Source of the DNA: Pseudomonas sp. PSE14
GTDB lineage: Bacteria > Pseudomonadota > Gammaproteobacteria > Pseudomonadales > Pseudomonadaceae
Direction: 5' to 3'
Assembly (NCBI RefSeq): GCF_029203285.1
Contig: NZ_CP115669.1
Location: 4,216,001-4,280,000, forward strand
Length of the DNA: 64,000 nt
A program made the position numbers and the translations under genes. Below the pieces are notes generated by a model. That model saw only the letters and a list, made by a program, of their open reading frames with translations, searched no databases and was not told where the DNA came from. Positions 52,387 through 61,761 of the stretch are shown here, one piece after another. Within the stretch, counting starts at the first letter, position 1; every line of letters starts with the position of its first letter.

Positions 52387-53343
52387 ATGAAAGCCCTGCA
52401 ATTCGACCGTACCGGCGACCTCGCCGCCCTGAGCTTCACCGAACTGCCCGACCCGGTGCCCGCCGCCGACGAGGTACTGGTGGAAGTCCACGCCGCCGGC
52501 CTCAACCCCAGCGACGTGAAGAACGTATTGGGCCGCTTCCCCTACACCACCCTGCCGCGTGTGCCGGGCCGCGACTTCGCCGGCACCGTGGTGAAGGGCC
52601 CGGCCGAGCTGCTAGGCAAGCCCGTCTGGGGCACCGGCAAGGGCCTGGGCTTCACCCGCAACGGCAGCCATGCGCAGTTGATGAGCGTGCCGGCCGGTGG
52701 CGTGGCACTGATGCCCGAGCGCATGAGCTTCGCCCAGGCCGCCAGCTGCGGCGTGCCCTACACCACCGCCTGGGACGCACTGGAGCGCAGCCAGGTGGGC
52801 GCCGGCACGCGTCTGCTGGTGATCGGCTCCGGCGCCGTTGGTGCGGCGGCCATCGCCCTGGCCAAGGCCCGTGGCGCCGAGGTCCTGGGCGCGGTGCGCC
52901 GCACCGAATCGCAGGCGGAGCTGCAGGCGCAAGGTGTCCGGAACATCCTGCTGGGCTCCGCGGACGCGCTGCCCGCGCAGGTGGAAGAGCACTTCCCCGG
53001 CGGCGCCGAGGTGATCTTCGATACCACCGGTTTCTGGCTGCCCGCCGCCGTCGCCGCGCTGGCCACCTTCGGCCGCATCGCCATCATCGCCGCACCGGTG
53101 GACGGGCACGTGCACCTGCCAGCCCTGGCACTGTACCGTCGCGGCGGCACGGTGGTCGGGGTCAACTCGCTGCTCTACGGCCCGGAGGCCTGCGCCAGGA
53201 TGCTGCGCGAGTTCGGCCAATGGTTCGACGACGGCAAGCTGCCGCTGCCCGGCGGCCTGCGCGAGGTGCCACTGAGCGAGGGGGTGCAGCGCTATCGGGA
53301 AATCAATGAGGGCAGCAGCGAGAAGATCATTCTGGTGCCTTGA
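52387..53343 (+). CDS. Quinone oxidoreductase-like zinc-independent dehydrogenase (MDR)
   Basis: 318 residues of the medium-chain dehydrogenase fold. The N-terminal GroES-like half has EVLVEVHAAGLNPSDVKNVLGRFP and PRVPGRDFAGTVV. The NADPH-binding motif LVIGSGAVGAAAIALAKARGAEVLGAVRR sits near residue 140. The zinc-ligand Cys residues of alcohol dehydrogenases are absent, so it is of the quinone oxidoreductase (QOR) type. Substrate unknown. The gene between it and the XapX gene is absent, so co-transcription is likely. Confidence 0.88.
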   Translation: MKALQFDRTGDLAALSFTELPDPVPAADEVLVEVHAAGLNPSDVKNVLGRFPYTTLPRVPGRDFAGTVVKGPAELLGKPVWGTGKGLGFTRNGSHAQLMSVPAGGVALMPERMSFAQAASCGVPYTTAWDALERSQVGAGTRLLVIGSGAVGAAAIALAKARGAEVLGAVRRTESQAELQAQGVRNILLGSADALPAQVEEHFPGGAEVIFDTTGFWLPAAVAALATFGRIAIIAAPVDGHVHLPALALYRRGGTVVGVNSLLYGPEACARMLREFGQWFDDGKLPLPGGLREVPLSEGVQRYREINEGSSEKIILVP

Positions 53344-53563
53344 GTGATCTGGCGCGGTAGACAAGAGCCCCTGTGCCGATCCATCCCACTGCTTGCCGCC
53401 ACCGTCCTGACTCGGCCAACCAAAGCCGGCCAACCCTCAAACCTGCTGGTCCCAGCGGTCAAGCAATAGAACTCGGCCCCATTCCGGGACGCAATCGCAT
53501 GGAGCCGCGTAGTCGACCGACGCCAAAGGACGGGAAGCGCGTCAAAGCCTCCCCGCGCCCAAC

Positions 53564-54352
53564 CTACCCCGCCGCCTGTATCGACCGCCGCCGCGAGCCG
53601 CTCTGCACCTGCTCCAGCGCCATACAATGGTCGAGGAACATGCGCATGTAGCCATAGCTCTTGCAGATCGACTCGCGCAGGGCCAGGCAACGCGGCACCG
53701 AGAGTTGCGGGCCGTAGAGGGTGCAGATGATATCCAGCGCCTCCCACGGATGATCGTCATCGTAGCGGGCGTGAATCCTCAGCCAGCGCATGGCGTCCTT
53801 GCGGCAGCCCGCCGGCAGGGTGCGCTCGTAGGTGTCGGTGGAGCACACCAGCGCCGACCACTCGCCGGTAACGCCTTCGATGGCGTAGTTGGTGGCCGCC
53901 ATGGCCAGCGCCAGCTCATCGCTGGAGCAGGTGTGCCAGCACCAGTGGCTGAGGGCATGCAGTTCGCCCGGTACCAGTTGGGTCTTGAGCTCGGCCAGGG
54001 TCACGCCGTAGCTCTCGGCCCAACGCAGCCAGTAGTCGGCGTGGTTGAGTTCGACGCGGATGTTGCGCATCAGCCAGCGCCTCGCCATGTCCTCACCGGG
54101 GCTGCGGCCGAAGCGGGTCTTAAGCAGGTTCTGCGACATGTACAGGGGGAACTGCTCCACCACCGGCCAGCCGCCGATGAGGAAGGCACGCAGGGTCTGG
54201 CGGCTGAGCTGGCCGTCGCGCATACGCGCATAGAAGTGGTGGCCGACCACCGCCAGGCGACTGCCCTCGCAGTCCTGCACCAGGCGCTGGGCCCAGAGGG
54301 GGTAACTGGAAAGCTCCTTGAGCGGCCCACTACGAACAAAGGTTTCGTTCAT
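53564..54352 (-). CDS. Haem-oxygenase-like di-iron oxidase (TenA/PqqC-like) protein
   Basis: 262 residues, all helical. The candidate metal ligands of haem-oxygenase-like di-metal oxidases are all present: E66 (VVEQFP), E101 and H104 (ExxH in VELNHADYW), E159 (AIEGVTGEW), and H194, D198, H201 (HARYDDDH, an HxxxDxxH motif). Proteins with this set, for example UndA and CADD-like enzymes, use non-haem iron and O2. TenA thiaminases lack it. The catalytic Cys of TenA is also not evident. No obvious partner genes surround it. The substrate is unknown; the annotation TenA-family regulator would probably be wrong. Confidence 0.78.
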   Translation of the reverse strand: MNETFVRSGPLKELSSYPLWAQRLVQDCEGSRLAVVGHHFYARMRDGQLSRQTLRAFLIGGWPVVEQFPLYMSQNLLKTRFGRSPGEDMARRWLMRNIRVELNHADYWLRWAESYGVTLAELKTQLVPGELHALSHWCWHTCSSDELALAMAATNYAIEGVTGEWSALVCSTDTYERTLPAGCRKDAMRWLRIHARYDDDHPWEALDIICTLYGPQLSVPRCLALRESICKSYGYMRMFLDHCMALEQVQSGSRRRSIQAAG

Positions 54353-54428
54353 CCAAGGCTCCGTTGCCGGTCAATCCATGCAAGCACCGGTAAAACTGGC
54401 CTCAGATTAACCCTCCGCGCCCCCGTCG

Positions 54429-56972
54429 TCACCGTCCGGAGGTTGTGTTCGCCCCAGCGGTCGCCATTTCCGCCTCGCGCAGGAAGCTGCGGTTGAATGG
54501 TTGCGGCCGGGCCAGGCCATAGCCTTGAGCATAGTCGACTCCAATTTCACGCAGGACTTCGAGGATTTCCAGCGATTCGACGAACTCCGCCACCGTGCGC
54601 TTGCCCATGACGTGGCCGATCTGGTTGATCACCTGGACCATGGCCCGGTCGATGGGGTCGTCGAGCATGTCCTTGATGAAGCTGCCGTCGATCTTCAGGT
54701 AGTCCACCGGCAGGTGCTTGAGGTAGACGAAGGAGGACATGCCGGCGCAGAAGTCGTCGAGGGAGAAGCGGTAGCCCAGGGCCTTGAGCTCCTGGATGAA
54801 ACGCGTGGCGTTGACCAGGTTGGCGATCGCGCTGGTTTCGGTGACCTCGAAGCAGATGCTCGCAGGGGCGATGCCGTAGCGCGGCTGCAGGTCGCGCAGG
54901 AAGTCGAGGAAGGTGTCGTCGCCGATGGTCGCCCCGGACAGGTTGATGGCGCAGGTATGGATCGGCTCGTAGTCCCCTTCCAGCGCGCGGGCGGCCAGGG
55001 TTTTGAAGGCGCTCTCGACCACCCAGCGGTCGATGTCCGGCATCAGCCCGTAGCGTTCGGCGGCGGGGATGAAGTTGATCGGCGCCACCAGCCGGCCGCA
55101 CTCGTCGTTCAGGCGCAGCAGCAGCTCGACATGGGCGCCCTCCTCCGCGTGCGGATCAACCGGGAAGATCGGCTGCGCGTAGAGACAGAAACGCTCCTCG
55201 TCCAGCGCCAGGCGAATGCGCTGCACCCACGCCATCTCCCCCACCCGGGTAGACAGCTCGGTATCGTCGGGGCGGAACACCTGGGCGCGGTTGCGGCCCT
55301 TCTCCTTGGCCATGTAGCAGGCCATGTCGGCGCAGCGCAGCGCCTCCTCCACGGACACCAGCATCGACGACACATGCACCACGCCGATGCTGACGGTGAT
55401 GTTGAAGGGGCGGGTCTCCCAGATGAAATGCAGCCCCTGGACGGTCAGGCGGATGCGCTCGCCGATCTGCTCGGCCATTTCCGGCGGGCAGTTCTCCAAG
55501 AGAATGCCGAACTCGTCTCCGCCCAGCCGCGCCAATGTGTCGCCGTCGCGCAGGCACTGCTGCAGCACCGAGCACACCTGGCGCAACAGCTCATCGCCGG
55601 CGGCGTGGCCGCAGGTGTCGTTGACCAGCTTGAACTGGTCCAGGTCCAGGTACATCAGCGCGTGACGCTCATCCAGATGCACCGAGCTCTCCATCGCCTG
55701 CTTCAGGCGGAATTCGAACTCTCGGCGATTGGTCAGGCCGGTCAGCGCATCGTGGGTGGCCTGCCACGACAGGCTGGCCATGTACTGGCGCTCGCGGGTC
55801 ATGTCGTGCATCACCAGCACCACGCCGACCACCCGCCCGTCGGCGTGGATCGGCGTGCCCACCAGCGTCACCGCCACGCGAGTGCCGTCCAGGCGCTGGA
55901 TCAGCTTGCTCGACTCGCTGCCGCCGTCCACCTCGCCACGCAGGATCTGCCCCACCAGCGGCAGGCCCTCCTTCTCGTCAGCCTCGTCGAATACCCGCAG
56001 CAGCGAACGCAGTGGCAGGCCGACTGCCATGGCGCTGTCCCAGCCGATCAAGCGCTCGGCGGCCGGGTTGAAATAGGCGATGCATTCCTGGGCATCGAGG
56101 GTCACCACGCCATCGCCAATCGCCGCCAGGGTGGTCTGGGCCCGTTCCTTTTCGGTGTCCAGCGCGCTTTCGTAGACCCGCTGCTGGCGCACCAGCTTGA
56201 GGGTGCGCCAGATTGCCAGGAGGATCAGCGCCAGCCCCGCCAGGCAGTTGACCACCAGCAGCACCCACATCAGCATCCGCGACCCCTTGCCCAGGGCGGC
56301 TGAGAAGGCCATCGCTGCTGGCGTCACGCCATCGTTGATGCCCTGGATGCGGCTGTTCCAGTAACTCAGGTCGCCGGGGTTGACGGTGCCGGCGCGGATG
56401 CTGCCGTGCATCTCGTCGGCCACTTGCAGGAGCTGGTCGAGGTAGGCGTCACCGACGATCCAGCGTTTCACCGCCTCGTCGAAGAAGCTGTATTCGTGGA
56501 AGTAGCGGTACAGCCAGATCAGGCTGTTGACGTCATCCGGGTGATTGCCGCCGTCCAGCGCGCCGCGCCGCGCCTGCTCGATATCCGGCGGGTCCTGGTC
56601 GAGGGCCGCGCGGAAAGTGCGGTCGCCCAGCGGAATGGCGATGGCGGCCTGGTAGCGGCGGTAGTCTTCCGGGTCACGGGTCTGGCCATAGCGCTGCAGG
56701 TAGTGGATAGCATCCTTCTGCCCCTTGGACCAGAGGCTTTCGCCCCCCACGTAGGCCCGCACGCCGGAAAGAATGTACAGGCTGCCGGCGGCAATCAGCG
56801 CCTGCAGCAGTACCACGGCCATGAACGGCCATATCAGCCGGAGTAGCCGGGTTCTTCGACGGTTCGGCACAAGCCCCAAGGCATCCATAATGTGCTTCGA
56901 CTTCCTTCTTCTTATCCCTGGCAAGCCACACTGGGCGGTTCTGGCTCGCGCCGCCGAAGGGAATTTCTGCAT
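54429..56972 (-). CDS. Membrane GGDEF-EAL c-di-GMP enzyme with PAS
   Basis: 847 residues. Two membrane helices (about 45-70 and about 255-275) enclose a periplasmic sensor region of about 180 residues. A PAS domain follows (ERAQTTLAAIGDGVVTLDAQECIAYFNPAAERLIGW). The GGDEF site is intact (RLGGDEFGILL). The EAL domain has ELLLR and keeps INLSG, FEVTET, LDDFCAG, KIDGSFI, VAEFVES and YAQGYGLARP, so all expected metal and catalytic residues are there and phosphodiesterase activity is likely. The first ATG, 56972, has AAAGGG about 5 nt upstream; ATG 56888 is the alternative. It lies divergent from a LuxR regulator. It resembles but is not assigned to a named P. aeruginosa protein. Confidence 0.9.
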   Translation of the reverse strand: MQKFPSAARARTAQCGLPGIRRRKSKHIMDALGLVPNRRRTRLLRLIWPFMAVVLLQALIAAGSLYILSGVRAYVGGESLWSKGQKDAIHYLQRYGQTRDPEDYRRYQAAIAIPLGDRTFRAALDQDPPDIEQARRGALDGGNHPDDVNSLIWLYRYFHEYSFFDEAVKRWIVGDAYLDQLLQVADEMHGSIRAGTVNPGDLSYWNSRIQGINDGVTPAAMAFSAALGKGSRMLMWVLLVVNCLAGLALILLAIWRTLKLVRQQRVYESALDTEKERAQTTLAAIGDGVVTLDAQECIAYFNPAAERLIGWDSAMAVGLPLRSLLRVFDEADEKEGLPLVGQILRGEVDGGSESSKLIQRLDGTRVAVTLVGTPIHADGRVVGVVLVMHDMTRERQYMASLSWQATHDALTGLTNRREFEFRLKQAMESSVHLDERHALMYLDLDQFKLVNDTCGHAAGDELLRQVCSVLQQCLRDGDTLARLGGDEFGILLENCPPEMAEQIGERIRLTVQGLHFIWETRPFNITVSIGVVHVSSMLVSVEEALRCADMACYMAKEKGRNRAQVFRPDDTELSTRVGEMAWVQRIRLALDEERFCLYAQPIFPVDPHAEEGAHVELLLRLNDECGRLVAPINFIPAAERYGLMPDIDRWVVESAFKTLAARALEGDYEPIHTCAINLSGATIGDDTFLDFLRDLQPRYGIAPASICFEVTETSAIANLVNATRFIQELKALGYRFSLDDFCAGMSSFVYLKHLPVDYLKIDGSFIKDMLDDPIDRAMVQVINQIGHVMGKRTVAEFVESLEILEVLREIGVDYAQGYGLARPQPFNRSFLREAEMATAGANTTSGR

Positions 56973-57225
56973 TACTACCCTTTACTCATAGCCGATCACG
57001 GAAAATCCTCAAACCGCATTGCAGGGCTCTTGGTCGGCTGACGAAGCGTAATCCTGGCGAAACACTGATAGCACGATGCCTTCTCCGGCCCGCTTCGGCC
57101 ATTTGTCGGGAACCCCTCGCCCGACCAGCGGCCAGCCATGACACGCCATTCCGGCACCTTGCGCGAATAGCGGCGATGAGCCATACATCAGCCATTCGTG
57201 CAATCTGCAAGCCCGGAGAGGCCCC

Positions 57226-58329
57226 ATGCAAAGTCGGGATATGGAGGTGCTTTACGACCAGTTGGTGGGGCTTTCCTATGAATGCGTGCTCGACGAGAGC
57301 GCCTGGCTGCCCTTGCTCTCCGGCCTGATCGACGCCACCGGCCGCCAGCAGGGTGCCCTGCTGTTCTGGGACCAGACCCAGGACGGCGCCCTGGCCAGCG
57401 AGATCAACCTGTGCGATCCCGGCGCCATCGAGTTGTACAACCGCGACTACTGCAACATCGACCCATCCAAGGGCTTCATGCTCCACCGCCCCGTGGGCAA
57501 CTGGTACCACGACCTGGAAGAGTACGGCCCGGAGCGCATTCGCCGTGATCCCTACTATCAGGAATTCCAATTGCCCAACGACATGCTCAACGTGTCGTGC
57601 CTGAAGCTCAACGAACAGGCCAGTGCCGGCATCTACCTGTCGGTGCTGACCAGTGTCGGCGCGCGCTACCCCACCTCGGACGAGCAGGCCCTGCTGAATC
57701 GCCTGAGCCAGCACCTGATTCGCGCGGCGCGGATGTTCGAGCGGATCGGCGACATGCGCCAGGAACTGGCCAAGCGCGACCTGCTGCTGGACCAGCACCC
57801 CACGCCGCTCTGGCTGCTCGATGGCGACACGCGGGTGCTCTACGCCAACCTGGCCGCGCAGCGACAACTGGGGCAGGCCAAAGCGGCGTTCTACGAAGTC
57901 TTCGGTCGCCTGCACTGCCGCCAGCACAATGCCCGCCTGCAAGCGCTGGTGCGCTACGCCGCGCCGCGCCAGGGCAAGGGAAAAGCGGGTTGGCTGCCGC
58001 TGAGCGATGGCAGCGCGCTGGAGCTGCTGGTCACTCCGGTGCCGGCCGAGGCAGGCTTCAACCAGAACTTCCAGCGCCCACTGGCCCTGCTCGCCCTGCT
58101 CGACCCGCAGCGCCAGAGCCGCCTGCTCAGCGAACTGTTCGGCCTCACCCCGGCCGAGCAGCGCCTGGGTGACCTGCTGGTGCGCGGGCTGTCACCGGAG
58201 CAATGCGGCGAGTACCTGGGCACCTCCATCAATACCGTGCGCAGCCAACTGCGCGCGCTGTTCCGCAAGACCCATACCAGCCGACAGGCCGAACTGGTGA
58301 GCCTGCTGGTACGCCTGGGCCAGCGCTGA
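57226..58329 (+). CDS. LuxR-type transcriptional regulator with unknown sensor
   Basis: 367 residues. The C-terminus is a LuxR/FixJ helix-turn-helix: LTPAEQRLGDLLVRGLSPEQCGEYLGTSINTVRSQLRALFRKTHTSRQAELVSLLV (about 305-362). The N-terminal 280 residues form a PAS/GAF-like sensor without transmembrane segment (LWLLDGDTRVLYANLAAQRQLGQ is PAS-like, about 195-220). No autoinducer-binding residues of LuxR are visible, so it is an orphan regulator. It diverges from the GGDEF-EAL gene (253-bp gap) and precedes the methyltransferase by 119 bp. A role in regulating these neighbours is an inference. Confidence 0.88.
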   Translation: MQSRDMEVLYDQLVGLSYECVLDESAWLPLLSGLIDATGRQQGALLFWDQTQDGALASEINLCDPGAIELYNRDYCNIDPSKGFMLHRPVGNWYHDLEEYGPERIRRDPYYQEFQLPNDMLNVSCLKLNEQASAGIYLSVLTSVGARYPTSDEQALLNRLSQHLIRAARMFERIGDMRQELAKRDLLLDQHPTPLWLLDGDTRVLYANLAAQRQLGQAKAAFYEVFGRLHCRQHNARLQALVRYAAPRQGKGKAGWLPLSDGSALELLVTPVPAEAGFNQNFQRPLALLALLDPQRQSRLLSELFGLTPAEQRLGDLLVRGLSPEQCGEYLGTSINTVRSQLRALFRKTHTSRQAELVSLLVRLGQR

Positions 58330-58448
58330 TTCGGCGGGTTCATCATTCATTCAGATGATGGACTGAGGCCCCGAGCCCTCTAACGTGGTGACTGGAGCAC
58401 CGGCCCGGAAGGGGCCGGCCACGCAATCGGCATCCCAGGTGGACGGCA

Positions 58449-59336
58449 ATGGACAATCGGACCCAGCAAAATCCGGCATCGATCGCACAGGCCATCGAAG
58501 AACTCGAACAGCAACTGCGCCGCATCAAGGACAGCAACACCGAACTGCTGGCGCTGGCCATCGGCCAGTCGACGCCCATGGCGCAGTCCCGGGTGCTGCC
58601 CTTTCCCCGCCGGCGGGAACGGCCGATGGGTGAAGGCTCCGGCAATGCCGTGCTGATGGACTATCTCTACGGCATCGACAGCGCCCTGCCCTCGCTGCTG
58701 CCCGATGGGCCCACCGACGAGCTGTTCCGCTACGCCAGCTCCGCGCCAGCGGCGCGCGCCCTGCGCTCGCGCCGCCAGTTGCTGGCACGGGAGATCGACC
58801 GTACCTGCGAGCAGCTCAGCGGCCAGGCGCGCATTCTCTGCGTGGGCTGCGGCCACCTGCGCGAGGCCGACCTTTCAAGGGCCCTGCGCGATGGGTACTT
58901 CCGCGAGTTCGTCGCCCTCGACCCTCAGCTACAGACGCTGCAGACCGTGGAATCCTGCTACGCCTCGCAGGGTGTGCGGGCCGTGCAATGCGGCCTCGAC
59001 GAGCTGCTCTACAGCCGGACCGACCTGCGTCATTTCGATCTGATCTACTGCGCCGGGCTCTATGAAGTCCTCAACGACCAGGACGCCCATGATCTCACCC
59101 GCAACCTGTTCGCCCGCCTGCTGCCGGGCGGACGCCTGCTGCTGAGCAACTTCCTGCCGGGCATCCCGGGCATCGCCTACCTGGAAGGACTGCTGGACTG
59201 GGAGCCGCACTACCGCAGCGACGCCGAGCTGATCGACCTGTTGCGCGGGATCGCCTACAACGACATCAGCCACACGCGGGTCTTCCACGACCTGGGCAAC
59301 TGCGTGAGCTTCCTCGAAGTCACCCGCTACGGCTGA
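58449..59336 (+). CDS. SAM-dependent methyltransferase with N-terminal coiled coil
   Basis: 295 residues. A coiled-coil start (IAQAIEELEQQLRRIKDSN, 12-30) is followed by a class I methyltransferase fold: ILCVGCGHLREADL (motif I, about 128-141), FVALDPQ (about 154), FDLIYCAGLYEVLND (about 195) and GGRLLLSNFLPG (about 222). The substrate is unknown. Its stop and the ABC exporter stop are back to back with no base between (59334-59336 and 59337-59339). Confidence 0.85.
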   Translation: MDNRTQQNPASIAQAIEELEQQLRRIKDSNTELLALAIGQSTPMAQSRVLPFPRRRERPMGEGSGNAVLMDYLYGIDSALPSLLPDGPTDELFRYASSAPAARALRSRRQLLAREIDRTCEQLSGQARILCVGCGHLREADLSRALRDGYFREFVALDPQLQTLQTVESCYASQGVRAVQCGLDELLYSRTDLRHFDLIYCAGLYEVLNDQDAHDLTRNLFARLLPGGRLLLSNFLPGIPGIAYLEGLLDWEPHYRSDAELIDLLRGIAYNDISHTRVFHDLGNCVSFLEVTRYG

Positions 59337-61130
59337 TCAGTGCTGCTGCAAGTGACCGTACAGGCGGGCATAAAGCCCGCCTTCGGCGATCAGTTGCTGA
59401 TGGTCGCCGTCTTCGGCGATGCGCCCGCCATCGAACACCAGTACCCGGTCAGCCTGCTTAACCGCTGACAGGCGGTGGGCGATGATCAGTGTGGTGCGCC
59501 CTTCGAGGAAACGCCCCAGCGCCTGGTGCAAGGCGTACTCGGTGGCTGCGTCCAGCGCCGAGGTGGCCTCGTCGAGGATCACCACCTTGGGCTCGGCCAG
59601 CACCATGCGTGCAATCGCCAGGCGCTGCCGCTGGCCGCCGGAGAGACGCACACCGGAACGGCCTACCACGCTGTCCAGCCCTTGCGGCAGGCTGCGGATG
59701 GTGTCCGCCAGCTGCGCCACTTCCAGCGCGCGCCAGCAGGCGTCGTCGCTGCGCTCGCGGCCCATGGTCAGGTTGGCGCGCACCGTGTCGTTGAACAGCG
59801 CGGGATGCTGCAGCACCACCGCCACGTGCTCGCGCACGCACTCGAGGCCGATCTCCTCCAGCGCCACGCCGCCATAGCGGATGCTGCCGGATTGCGGCTG
59901 GTAGAGACCGAGCAGCAGTTGCACCAAAGTGCTCTTGCCACCGCCGCTGGCACCGACGATGGCGACTTTCTCGCCCGCAGCGATGTCCAGGTCCATGCCA
60001 TCGAGCACCCGCTCGTCGCGGTAAGCGAAGCTCAGGTCGCGCACCTGGATGCCGACGTTGTCCTGCCCGGCGAAGGGATCGCGGCGGTGCGGGTACTGCG
60101 GCTCGTCCGCGCGGGCCAGTAGCTCGTTGATGCGGCTCAGCGCACCACCGGCGGCGTAGAAGGCGTATTGCAGGCTCAGCAGCTGTTCCACCGGGCCGAT
60201 CATGAACCAGAGGTAGCTGAACACCGCCAGCATCTGGCCGATGGACAGGTCGGAGAACAGCACGGTGAGCATCGCCGCGGCGCGGAACAGGTCGATGCCG
60301 AACTGGAATAGCAACCCGCTGGCGCGCCCGGCCGCATCGCTCTTCCACTGCGAGGCCACGGCATAGTCCCGCACCTCGCGGGCACGCACGCCAAGGCGGC
60401 CGAGGAAGAAGCCCTGGCGGTTGCCGGCGCGCACTTCCTGGATCGCTTCGAGGGTTTCGGTCAGGGCCTGGGTGAAGCGCGAGGTGCTGTCGTTCTCCAG
60501 CTTCTTCAGGTGCTTGACGCGCTTGCCCAACTGCACCGTGGCGAAGATCACCAGCGGGTTGAACAGCAGGATCAGCAGCGCCAGTTTCCAATGCATCCAG
60601 ATCAGGATGCCAGCGGTACCGCAAAGCGTGAGCAAGGCGACAAGGAAGCGGCTGAGGGTGTCGCCAACGAACTTGTCGAGGGTGTCCAGATCGGTCACCA
60701 GGTGCGCGCTGACCGAGCCGCCGCCGAGGGTCTCGTACTCGCTCAGGGCGATGCGCTTCAGGCGTTCGATCAGGCGCAGGCGGATGCGGTACACCACGTC
60801 CTTGGAAAGCCGCGCGAACAGGCGTGCCTGCAGCACGTTGAAGACCAGCGCGCAGCTGCGCAGCAGCAGGGTCGCCAGCAGCATCAGGCCGATGTAGCCG
60901 GCCGGCTTGTGCCAGGCCTGGGGCAGCCACTGGTTCATCACCTGCAGCGCGGCGTCGCCCTTGCCCAGCAGCACTTCGTCCACCAGCAGCGGCAGCAGTA
61001 ACGGGATGGGCACGCTGCAGGCGGTGGCCAGCACGGCGACGAGGTTGGCGAGGAGCAGGGCTTTGCGGTGACGGAAAGCGAGCCGGCGAATCTCCGCCCA
61101 GCTCAGGCGGTCAGCGGACAGCTCAGGCAT
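59337..61130 (-). CDS. ABC exporter, fused membrane and ATPase domains
   Basis: 597 residues of a half-transporter. Six membrane helices (about 20-310, with VAVLATACSVPIPLLLPLLV and LLLATLLLRSCALVFNVL) precede the ATPase: Walker A GASGGGKST, signature LSGGQRQRLAIAR, Walker B KVVILDEATSALD and the switch His in LIIAHRLSAV. It works as a homodimer exporting lipid-like molecules, peptides or drugs; no substrate clue is given. The ATG overlaps by 8 nt the end of the DsbA-like gene, so it is part of one operon. Confidence 0.92.
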   Translation of the reverse strand: MPELSADRLSWAEIRRLAFRHRKALLLANLVAVLATACSVPIPLLLPLLVDEVLLGKGDAALQVMNQWLPQAWHKPAGYIGLMLLATLLLRSCALVFNVLQARLFARLSKDVVYRIRLRLIERLKRIALSEYETLGGGSVSAHLVTDLDTLDKFVGDTLSRFLVALLTLCGTAGILIWMHWKLALLILLFNPLVIFATVQLGKRVKHLKKLENDSTSRFTQALTETLEAIQEVRAGNRQGFFLGRLGVRAREVRDYAVASQWKSDAAGRASGLLFQFGIDLFRAAAMLTVLFSDLSIGQMLAVFSYLWFMIGPVEQLLSLQYAFYAAGGALSRINELLARADEPQYPHRRDPFAGQDNVGIQVRDLSFAYRDERVLDGMDLDIAAGEKVAIVGASGGGKSTLVQLLLGLYQPQSGSIRYGGVALEEIGLECVREHVAVVLQHPALFNDTVRANLTMGRERSDDACWRALEVAQLADTIRSLPQGLDSVVGRSGVRLSGGQRQRLAIARMVLAEPKVVILDEATSALDAATEYALHQALGRFLEGRTTLIIAHRLSAVKQADRVLVFDGGRIAEDGDHQQLIAEGGLYARLYGHLQQH

Positions 61131-61758
61131 GCCGCCCGCGCTCCAGCCAGCGCTCCAGCAATGGCGCGAGTTCGCTCAGAGGCTGGTAGCCGTTGGTCAG
61201 CAGGGCCAGCTGGCCATCGCGCTCGGCCAGCAGCGTGGGGAAGCCGGCGATGCCCAGGTCACGGGCCCAGGAGAAGTCGGCGAGGGTCGCCAGGTGATTG
61301 TCCTGGCTGTCGAAGGCCTCGGCGAACTCGATGCGCGGCAGGCCCACGCGCTCGGCCAGTTCGGTGAGCACGCTGGCCTGGGTGACATCGCGACCTTCGG
61401 CGTAGAAGGCCCGCTGGATCTCGCCGACCAGCGCCCAGGCGCAGTCGTCGTCGAGGCGACGGGCGGTGACCACCGCCCGGCAGGCCGGCTCGGTGTCGTA
61501 GACAAAGCCGTCGGGCAGCGCGCCCTCGAAGCGGAACGGCTGGCCAGTGGCGTCATGCACAGCCTGCCAGTGTTCGAGGATGTAGCGCTTGGTGGCCGGT
61601 TCCAGGGCCGCGCCCTGGCCGGTGCGCAGCCCGCCCATTACCAGCGCCAGCGGCACGCCGGCGGCGCGCGCCTGCTCGACCAGCTTCTCGGCCACCGGGG
61701 CGAAGCCCCAGCACCAGGAGCACATCGGGTCCATCACGTAGAGCAGGCGGCTGGTCAT
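61123..61758 (-). CDS. DsbA-family thioredoxin-fold protein
   Basis: 211 residues. The redox motif CSWCWGF (C13 and C16) follows the first strand RLLYVMDPM. A DsbA helical insertion and the cis-Pro region GIAGFPTLLAERDGQLALLTNGY (about 174-196) are present. No signal peptide is visible, so it is cytoplasmic and of the FrnE/2-hydroxychromene-isomerase-like side of the family. It overlaps the ABC exporter gene and follows trhO with a 3-bp gap; all three genes are transcribed together. Confidence 0.88.
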   Translation of the reverse strand: MTSRLLYVMDPMCSWCWGFAPVAEKLVEQARAAGVPLALVMGGLRTGQGAALEPATKRYILEHWQAVHDATGQPFRFEGALPDGFVYDTEPACRAVVTARRLDDDCAWALVGEIQRAFYAEGRDVTQASVLTELAERVGLPRIEFAEAFDSQDNHLATLADFSWARDLGIAGFPTLLAERDGQLALLTNGYQPLSELAPLLERWLERGRHA

Positions 61759-61761
61759 GGA

